From: Gillisella vitis
GTDB lineage: Bacteria; Pseudomonadota; Alphaproteobacteria; Rhizobiales; Rhizobiaceae
Reading direction: 5' to 3'
Assembly: GCF_001541345.2 (NCBI RefSeq)
Contig: NZ_LMVL02000003.1
Span: forward strand, 186,001 to 250,000
DNA: 64,000 nucleotides
The position numbers were made by a program, and so were the translations under genes. Shown here in pieces: positions 57,672-64,000 of this stretch. Below the pieces are notes generated by a model, which was not told the DNA's origin, did not search any database, and saw nothing but the letters and a program-made list of their open reading frames with translations. The first letter of the stretch is position 1. Every line of letters begins with the position of its first letter.

Positions 57672-59809
57672 ATGGCAGTTCTGTTAGGCGTAATTCTATG
57701 TGGCTTGATTTCCGTGGCCTATGCGGTCTGGGCAACGCAGGCGGTTCTGGCCGCTGACCAGGGCACGCCGCGTATGCAGGAAATCGCCGGCTATATCCGC
57801 GAGGGGGCGCAGGCCTATTTGGCCCGGCAATATCTGACCATCGCCATCGTCGGCGCCGTGGTGTTCGCAGGCGTCTGGTACCTGCTGTCAGGTGAGGCCG
57901 CCGTCGGTTTCCTGATCGGCGCGGTTCTCTCCGGTGCAGCGGGCTTTATCGGCATGCATGTGTCGGTGCGCGCCAATGTTCGCACCGCGCAGGCCTCGGC
58001 CCAGAGCCTGGCTGCCGGTCTCGACATCGCCTTCAAATCCGGGGCCATTACCGGCATGTTGGTGGGGGCCTCGCTCTTCTCGGTGTCTCCGTTTATTATC
58101 TCATTCTGACCTATGGTCTCGACCATGCCAGCGGCTCGCGCGATGTGATCGATGCGCTGGTGGCGCTCGGCTTCGGCGCGTCGCTGATCTCGATCTTCGC
58201 CCGGCTTGGCGGCGGTATCTTCACCAAGGGCGCCGATGTCGGCGGCGATCTCGTCGGCAAGGTCGAGGCGGGCATTCCCGAGGATGATCCGCGCAACCCG
58301 GCGACCATTGCCGATAATGTTGGCGATAATGTCGGTGATTGCGCCGGCATGGCCGCCGACCTGTTTGAGACCTATGCGGTCTCCGTGGTTGCGACCATGG
58401 TGTTGGCGGCGATTTTCTTCGCGGGCAGTGCGATATTGGAAAGTGCCATGATCTATCCGCTGGCGATTTGCGGCACCTGCATCCTGACCTCGATTGCCGG
58501 CACGTTTTTCGTCAAGCTCGGCGTCAATGGCTCGATCATGGGCGCGCTCTACAAAGGCCTGATCGTCACCGGATTGCTCTCCATCATCGGTCTGGCCGTG
58601 GCAACTCAGCTTACTATCGGCTGGGGTGCGATTGGCAGCGTTGCGGGTCAGGCGATTACCGGGGTTAACCTGTTCATCTGCGGCGTTCTCGGCCTGGTCG
58701 TCACCGCGCTGATCGTTGTCATCACCGAATACTATACCGGAACCAACAAACGCCCGGTCAATTCCATCGCCCAGGCGTCGGTGACCGGTCACGGCACCAA
58801 TGTCATCCAGGGTCTGGCGGTTTCCCTTGAGTCAACTGCGCTGCCAGCGCTGGTGATCATTGGCGGTATCATCTCCACCTATCAACTGGCCGGTCTGTTC
58901 GGCACAGCCATCGCCGTCACCACCATGCTGGGGCTGGCCGGGATGATCGTTGCGCTCGATGCTTTCGGTCCTGTGACCGACAATGCTGGCGGCATTGCCG
59001 AAATGGCGCATCTGCCACCGGAGGTGCGCAAGGTTACTGACGCGCTGGATGCGGTTGGCAATACCACCAAGGCCGTCACCAAGGGCTATGCCATCGGTTC
59101 GGCAGGGCTTGGCGCGCTGGTGCTGTTTGCCGCCTATTCCAATGACCTGCAATATTTCGCGGCCAATGGCGATCAATATCCCTATTTCGCCGGGATCGGC
59201 GACATTTCCTTCAGCCTCTCCAACCCGTATGTGGTGGCCGGGCTAATCTTCGGCGGTCTCATTCCCTACCTGTTTGGCGGCATCGCCATGACGGCGGTGG
59301 GCCGGGCCGCTGGCTCCATCGTCGAGGAAGTGCGCCGCCAATTCCGCGAAAAGCCCGGCATCATGCAGGGAACCGAAAAGCCGGATTATGGCCGCGCTGT
59401 GGATATCCTCACCAAGGCGGCAATCCGTGAGATGATCGTGCCGTCATTGTTGCCAGTGCTGGCGCCCATCGTCGTCTATTTCGGCGTGCTGCTGGTTTCC
59501 GGCTCCAAGGCCTCGGCCTTTGCGGCTTTGGGGGCATCCTTGCTGGGCGTGATCGTTAACGGCCTGTTCGTGGCAATTTCCATGACATCTGGCGGCGGCG
59601 CCTGGGACAATGCCAAGAAGAGCTTCGAGGACGGCTTTGTTGACAAGGACGGCACAACGCATCTGAAAGGGTCAGACGCCCATAAGGCATCCGTTACCGG
59701 CGATACGGTTGGCGATCCCTACAAGGATACGGCAGGCCCTGCTGTCAATCCGGCCATCAAGATCACCAATATCGTTGCCCTGTTGCTGCTGGCCATTCTT
59801 GCCGGCTGA
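57672..59809 (+). pseudogene. hppA: H+-translocating pyrophosphatase, split by a one-base frameshift
   Basis: Membrane proton pump driven by PPi hydrolysis. Residues 1-133 read from ATG 57672 (AGGGAGG upstream) and then drift into a stop at 58107-58109; the rest continues in another frame from about 58067 ([11 protein letters not shown]) to 59809. Adding one base in the G-run 58064-58068 restores 712 residues, the usual length. Downstream motifs are intact: [42 protein letters not shown] and [17 protein letters not shown], whose Lys marks the K+-independent class. Either a sequence error, an inactivated gene or a slippage site. Confidence 0.9.
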
Positions 59810-59834
59810 GGGTTTTAAACAGTGTAAACATAGA

Positions 59835-59869
59835 AAAACCCGCGACCGTGAGGCCGCGGGTTTTGTTTT
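59835..59869. terminator. Terminator between hppA and omlA
   Basis: AAAACCCGCG (59835-59844) pairs with CGCGGGTTTT (59855-59864), followed by GTTTT. The loop shares CCGTGAGGC with the ndk terminator at 2956. Confidence 0.85.
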
Positions 59870-59885
59870 GGTATTGAGGCTCGGC

Positions 59886-60395
59886 TTATTGGAAGCCGAG
59901 CATGTTCTTGATGCTGTTGGTAGCGCCGTTGCCGCCCGACAGGATCTGTTGCAGGAAGCTGAGGTCCTTGCCGCCGGTTGGCGTGGTACGCGAGACCATG
60001 TCGAAGACCTTACCGTCCTTCATGCTGTAATTGGCGCGCCGGGCGACAGTGCCGTTCTTGTCGAAGTAAATCGCCAGAACCTGCTGATCCACCAGCTGCT
60101 GCTTCATGAAGGCCACGGGGCGCTTGCGGGTCTGGGAGATATAATAGAATACCTCGCCATCGAAGGTCGCCGTGGTCGACGGCGTGCCGAGCGATAGCAG
60201 GACCTGTTCGCGGCTGGCACCGACCGGCACCAGATCCAGCGCCTTCGGGTCTACAATATAGCCGTTATGGAAAACTTCACCGGTCGTGCAGCCGGTCAAG
60301 CCGCCGGTTGCGATCAGCAAGGTCATCGCGGCCAGGCCGATTGCCTTGGCGTCGGGCCGGAAATACCGTCTCTTCAATGATGCATCTCCCATCAT
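59886..60395 (-). CDS. bamE: Outer-membrane lipoprotein OmlA/BamE
   Basis: 169 residues from ATG 60395 (a second ATG follows at once at 60392). Lipoprotein signal with lipobox LTGC (Cys about residue 34) after a hydrophobic run. The SmpA/OmlA domain reads DLVPVGASREQVLLSLGTPSTTATFDGEVFYYISQ. Part of the BAM complex that inserts outer-membrane proteins. The frame stays open to 60611 but the extension is not conserved. C-terminus has a Gly/Asn-rich tail. Confidence 0.9.
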   Translation of the reverse strand: MMGDASLKRRYFRPDAKAIGLAAMTLLIATGGLTGCTTGEVFHNGYIVDPKALDLVPVGASREQVLLSLGTPSTTATFDGEVFYYISQTRKRPVAFMKQQLVDQQVLAIYFDKNGTVARRANYSMKDGKVFDMVSRTTPTGGKDLSFLQQILSGGNGATNSIKNMLGFQ

Positions 60396-60726
60396 GCTCT
60401 CTTCTGCCCGCCTGCAGGCCAGGTTCGTTCTTGCGCCAGCCATTTCTTGCGCCAGTCGCTTCTTGTACTTATCCGCTTGCGTCTTGCCCATATCATTGTG
60501 GCCTTTCCGGGGAAACTGAAAAGACTGAGCAACGATATGTTTCAAACCAGAACCCGCTTTGGCCGATGCGATTGCCATCGGCAGGGCCTGTCCGGTAAAA
60601 CGGCATTGCAATTCATCACTGCTTCGGTAAACCAGCTTTAGTCATCATGCAACATCGGTCGGGCCGTCGCGCCTCTTTCTCCAGGGATCGGACGAATAGC
60701 CGGCAACACGTAAAATAGGCGCTGCC
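60396..60726. other. Divergent intergenic region between bamE and the cytochrome chaperone gene
   Basis: 331 bp. Contains two exact direct repeats TTCTTGCGCCAG at 60428-60439 and 60444-60455, 16 bp apart. Promoters for both genes are expected. Confidence 0.5.
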
Positions 60727-61281
60727 ATGATTTTCACCCTGTTCAAGACCCGCCGCAACAACCGCCAGATTATCGACCGCCAATATGCCGTGCTGATGGA
60801 AACCGCCCGCGTACCGCTATTCTACGAGACGTTCAATGTGCCGGATACCGTGATGGGCCGTTTCGAAATGCTGTCGCTGGTGCTGATTCTCTATCTACGC
60901 CGCACGGCGAAATCTGAGCGTAGCGGCCAGGAAGTGGCGCAGGAAATCATTGACGCGTTTTTTCAGGATGTCGATCATTCCATCCGGGAATTGGGCGTCG
61001 GCGACCAGACCGTGCCCAAGAGGATGAAAAAATTGGCGGGAATGTTCTACGGCCGCCTTGAAACCTACGGCAAGGCACTCGATTTGAAGGATGAGAGTGC
61101 GCTTGCCGCCGGCTTTCGGCGCAATATCCATCCAGACGTGCCAGAAGCTGCGCTTCCGGCCATGACGGATCTGGCCCATTGGGCCATCACAGCGGAAACA
61201 TATCTTTTACAAACGACGGAAGAGGCCGTGATCACCGGATCGCTGGCATTTCCTCTTCCAGAGCAGCAGGTTCATCGATGA
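60727..61281 (+). CDS. Ubiquinol-cytochrome c chaperone family protein
   Basis: 184 residues, all-helical. Matches the family of mitochondrial Cbp3, which assists assembly of cytochrome b in the bc1 complex: ETFNVPDTVMGRFEMLSLVLILYLRR, FFQDVDHSIRELGVGDQTVPKRMKKLAGMFYGRLE. Overlaps the DUF177 gene by ATGA, a pairing usual in alphaproteobacteria. Confidence 0.9.
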   Translation: MIFTLFKTRRNNRQIIDRQYAVLMETARVPLFYETFNVPDTVMGRFEMLSLVLILYLRRTAKSERSGQEVAQEIIDAFFQDVDHSIRELGVGDQTVPKRMKKLAGMFYGRLETYGKALDLKDESALAAGFRRNIHPDVPEAALPAMTDLAHWAITAETYLLQTTEEAVITGSLAFPLPEQQVHR

Positions 61282-61841
61282 AATCGCAAGGCCAAACCCT
61301 GGCAAACACGCCTTTTTCCTATCACGTCAAGGTCGGACATGTCTCCGCCAATGCCGTACGGGTGCGCCTTGAGGCCAATGACGCCGAGCGCCAAGGCCTG
61401 GCGCAGTTGTGGAAAGTGCTGGCTGTCCGATCCCTGAAGGCTGAACTTCAGATCAGCCGCTGGAAGCGCGACGGTGTGCGAATCAAGGGCGTGGTGGAAG
61501 GCGAGATCGAGCAGGCCTGCGTCGTGACGCTGGAGCCGGTGCTGACGCAGATTAGCGAACAGGTGGAGCAGGTTTTCGTGCCTGAAGGCTCCAAGCTTGC
61601 CCGCATTGTGCTGGACGGCCAGGGCGAAATGGTGCTGGACCCGGATGGACCGGACGCGCCGGAACCCTTCGTCGGTGACACGATCGATGCGGGCGCGCTG
61701 GTCGCCGAGTTTGCCGCCATGGCAATCGACCCCTATCCGCGCAAGCCGGGCGTTGAATTTTCAGGCCATAACGAGGATACAGGCGCGCAGATTATTCGCC
61801 CATCGCCCTTTGCCGCGCTTAAAGACTGGAAAAAGGACTAG
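61278..61841 (+). CDS. DUF177 (YceD family) protein
   Basis: 187 residues from MKSQGQTLANTPF (61278). DUF177 core: LQISRWKRDGVRIKGVVEGEIEQACVVTLEPV with the Cys of the CVVTLEP motif. YceD-type proteins act in 23S rRNA metabolism or ribosome assembly and usually precede rpmF-plsX; here plsX follows directly and rpmF is absent. Confidence 0.9.
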   Translation: MKSQGQTLANTPFSYHVKVGHVSANAVRVRLEANDAERQGLAQLWKVLAVRSLKAELQISRWKRDGVRIKGVVEGEIEQACVVTLEPVLTQISEQVEQVFVPEGSKLARIVLDGQGEMVLDPDGPDAPEPFVGDTIDAGALVAEFAAMAIDPYPRKPGVEFSGHNEDTGAQIIRPSPFAALKDWKKD

Positions 61842-61951
61842 ATTGACAGTCGCGCCTTGACGATGAACCACAAATAAGTTGTACGCCAGACCAAAACCGG
61901 TATTTTGGCCGAAAATTTCACCTGGGGGTGAAAAAGAAGGGATTAAGACGC

Positions 61952-63019
61952 GTGGTCAAAATTTCTCTCGACGTCATGGGGGGCGATTTCGGTCCCGAAG
62001 TCGTTATTCCGGGCGCCGCCCGGGCGCTGGAGCGCCATCCGGAGATTACATTCATCCTGTTTGGCCAGCGGGAAAAGTGCGAGCCTTTTCTTGCCAAATA
62101 TCCAAAATTGAAAGCAAAATCCGTCTTCCACGATTGCGAAGTGGCAATCGCTATGGACGAAAAGCCAAGCCAGGCGCTGCGGCGTGGCCGCTATGTCTCC
62201 AGCATGTGGCGCTCGATTGAGGCCGTCAAAACAGGCGAGGCGGATGTTGTCGTGTCTGCCGGTAATACCGGCGCACTGATGGCGATGTCCAAGTTCTGCC
62301 TGCGCACCATGGCCAATGTGGAACGCCCGGCCATTGCCGGGATCTGGCCGACCCTGAAAGGGGAAAGCATTGTGCTCGATATTGGCGCCACCATTGGTGC
62401 CGATGCGCAACAACTGCTGGATTTCGCCGTGATGGGCGGCGCTATGGCCCGGGCTTTATTCCAGATTGATCGTCCTTCGATTGGCTTGTTGAATGTCGGC
62501 GTCGAGGAAATCAAGGGTCAGGAAGAAGTGCGCGAAGCGGGCCGCATGTTGCGTGAGGCAGGTCTGGACACCCTAAACTATGCTGGTTTCGTCGAGGGAG
62601 ACGATCTTGGCAAGGGCACGGTCGATGTCGTCGTCACGGAAGGCTTCACCGGCAATATCGCCCTGAAGGCTGCCGAAGGCACGGCGCGCCAGATTGCCAC
62701 CTATTTGAGGGCTGCCATGTCGCGCAGCCTGATGTCGAAGATCGGCTATTTCTTCGCCAAGGGGGCGTTCGATGCGCTGAAGGACAAGATGGACCCGCGC
62801 AAGGTGAATGGCGGCGTCTTTCTCGGTCTGAACGGCATCGTCATCAAGAGCCATGGCGGTACGGACGCGGAAGGTTTCGGTTCAGCCATCGAGGTTGGCT
62901 ATGACATGGCGCGCAACGGTTTGACCCAGAAAATTGAAAATGATTTGAAACTTTATCACACTCGCTTTCCATCGACGTCCAGGGCTGGTTCCTCCAGCGC
63001 CGGGCCGGAAGCAGCGTGA
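61952..63019 (+). CDS. plsX: Phosphate acyltransferase PlsX
   Basis: 355 residues from GTG 61952 ([15 protein letters not shown]), preceded by AAGGG; another GTG at 61928 is possible. Makes acyl-phosphate from acyl-ACP for PlsY in phospholipid synthesis. Family motifs: [40 protein letters not shown] and [13 protein letters not shown]. 19 bp before fabH, the usual fatty-acid pair. Confidence 0.95.
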   Translation: MVKISLDVMGGDFGPEVVIPGAARALERHPEITFILFGQREKCEPFLAKYPKLKAKSVFHDCEVAIAMDEKPSQALRRGRYVSSMWRSIEAVKTGEADVVVSAGNTGALMAMSKFCLRTMANVERPAIAGIWPTLKGESIVLDIGATIGADAQQLLDFAVMGGAMARALFQIDRPSIGLLNVGVEEIKGQEEVREAGRMLREAGLDTLNYAGFVEGDDLGKGTVDVVVTEGFTGNIALKAAEGTARQIATYLRAAMSRSLMSKIGYFFAKGAFDALKDKMDPRKVNGGVFLGLNGIVIKSHGGTDAEGFGSAIEVGYDMARNGLTQKIENDLKLYHTRFPSTSRAGSSSAGPEAA

Positions 63020-63038
63020 AAGACAGGATAAATATAAA

Positions 63039-64000
63039 ATGATTCGTTCAGTTGTTCGCGGTGTTGGCTCGGCTTTGCCCAAGCGGCTATTGAGTAACCG
63101 CGAAATGGAAACGCTTGTCGACACGTCGGACGACTGGATCGTTCAACGCACCGGCATCAAGCAGCGCTATATTGCCGGTGAGGGGGAGACTACAGCCTCG
63201 CTTGGCGCTGAGGCTGCCTTGAAGGCGCTGGAGGCCGCTGGTCTCGCGCCTGCCGATATCGACATGATCATCTGCGCCACATCGACGCCCGACAACACCT
63301 TTCCGTCGGCTGCGGTGAATATCCAGAACCGGCTTGGCATGACCCATGGGTTTGCCTTTGACGTTCAGGCCGTCTGCACCGGGTTCGTCTATGCGATGAC
63401 GACGGCGGATGCGTATATTCGCGGCGGACTGGCGAAGCGGGTGCTGGTCATCGGTGCCGAGACCTTTTCGCGTATTCTCGACTGGCAGGACCGCACCACC
63501 TGCGTGCTGTTCGGCGATGGCGCTGGCGCTCTGGTGCTGGAAGCGGTCGAAGGGCAGGGAACCATTGCCGACCGCGGCGTGCTGACGGCGCATTTGCGCT
63601 CGGACGGCTCGCACAAGGACAAGCTATATGTGGATGGCGGCCCATCGACGACAGGCACTGTCGGCCATTTGCGCATGGAAGGCCGTGAAGTCTTCAAGCA
63701 CGCGGTCGGCATGATCGCCGATGTGATCGAGCAATCCTTCGCGGCGTCGGGCCTGACGGCTGAGGATGTCGATTGGCTGGTGCCGCATCAGGCCAATCGC
63801 CGCATTATCGACGGCGCTGCGAAAAAACTGGATATTCCCCTGGAAAAAGTTGTGATCACCGTCGATCAGCACGGCAATACATCTGCCGCCTCGATTCCGC
63901 TGGCGATTTCGGTTGCGGTCGCCGATGGCCGGATCAAGCAAGGCGACCTGGTGCTATTGGAAGCCATGGGCGGCGGATTTACCTGGGGTGCACTGCTGCT
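63039..64000 (+). CDS. fabH: Beta-ketoacyl-ACP synthase III (3' end cut by window)
   Basis: 320 complete residues; about three are missing at the end. Starts fatty-acid synthesis by condensing acetyl-CoA with malonyl-ACP. Catalytic C113 in [11 protein letters not shown], His in [10 protein letters not shown] and Asn in [10 protein letters not shown] are all present. ATG 63039 follows the plsX stop by 19 bp. Confidence 0.97.
   Translation, partial: MIRSVVRGVGSALPKRLLSNREMETLVDTSDDWIVQRTGIKQRYIAGEGETTASLGAEAALKALEAAGLAPADIDMIICATSTPDNTFPSAAVNIQNRLGMTHGFAFDVQAVCTGFVYAMTTADAYIRGGLAKRVLVIGAETFSRILDWQDRTTCVLFGDGAGALVLEAVEGQGTIADRGVLTAHLRSDGSHKDKLYVDGGPSTTGTVGHLRMEGREVFKHAVGMIADVIEQSFAASGLTAEDVDWLVPHQANRRIIDGAAKKLDIPLEKVVITVDQHGNTSAASIPLAISVAVADGRIKQGDLVLLEAMGGGFTWGALL

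Noticed and set aside
57815..58792. Leftward open frame over the hppA frameshift region
   Set aside because: Considered as a replacement gene, but the rightward HppA motifs on both sides of the shift are unmistakable.
1..64000. tRNA or rRNA genes, insertion sequences, CRISPR arrays, phage genes
   Set aside because: No tRNA-like TTCGANTC arm with matching cloverleaf, no transposase or integrase frame, and no regularly spaced repeats were seen.

Overview
The window is 64 kb of gene-dense chromosome from an alphaproteobacterium of the order Hyphomicrobiales, most likely family Rhizobiaceae (Agrobacterium/Allorhizobium/Rhizobium group). The evidence is the gene content and protein sequences: a RopB/Omp31-type outer-membrane protein, the blh-bigR persulfide operon, an Hda-type DnaA regulator with an N-terminal clamp motif, an LdtR-type MarR regulator beside an L,D-transpeptidase, a magnesium-type HemB, an OmlA/BamE lipoprotein next to a ubiquinol-cytochrome c chaperone, and many genes joined by ATGA overlaps. 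No tRNA, rRNA, insertion sequence, phage gene or CRISPR array was seen. The two end genes (an ABC-F ATPase and fabH) are cut by the window.

Layout. 0-9 kb: ABC-F ATPase, a GST-like protein, ndk, then leftward moaE-moaD-pgsA and uvrC with an overlapping SDR gene, an outer-membrane protein and a GST. 9-13 kb: rlmJ divergent from a molybdopterin oxidoreductase that overlaps a Nudix hydrolase gene. 12.8-16.1 kb: the sulfide/persulfide operon (blh, bigR, two YeeE/YedE half-transporters, TauE/SafE) behind a strong palindromic operator. 16-24 kb: purM-purN leftward; an AI-2E family permease with hdaA, ppk and ppx rightward. 24-32.8 kb: divergent mntR/mntH, then leftward DUF2891, Rsm22-like, GNAT, rnd, a Tat-type multicopper oxidase and an MFS transporter. 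33-39 kb: aspS with a small FUSC-like membrane gene, a leftward exported protein, parC.

39-46 kb is the least ordinary part. Two cyclic-di-GMP proteins (membrane GGDEF-EAL and GAF/degenerate GGDEF/EAL) flank a SAM-dependent methyltransferase and an intergenic stretch with two strong hairpins that could be a small RNA. bpt follows, bracketed by near-identical 22-nt repeats and preceded by interleaved inverted repeats. 46-51 kb: RDD protein, hemB, a small membrane protein, ldtR and an L,D-transpeptidase. 51-57.5 kb: glyA-nrdR-ribD-ribE, a leftward small secreted protein and about 530 gene-free bases, then ribH-nusB and an MFS transporter. 57.6-64 kb: hppA (H+-pyrophosphatase), omlA/bamE leftward, ubiquinol-cytochrome c chaperone, DUF177, plsX, fabH.

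The clearest anomaly is hppA. Its 712-residue product is split over two frames by one missing base in a run of five G at 58064-58068, while the rest of the gene is well conserved. It may be a sequence error, a recent inactivating mutation, or a slippage site. No wholly new multigene system is certain here. The best candidates for something undescribed are the methyltransferase/c-di-GMP cluster with its putative sRNA, and several unassigned operator-like palindromes, notably one over the -10 of the permease-hdaA promoter.
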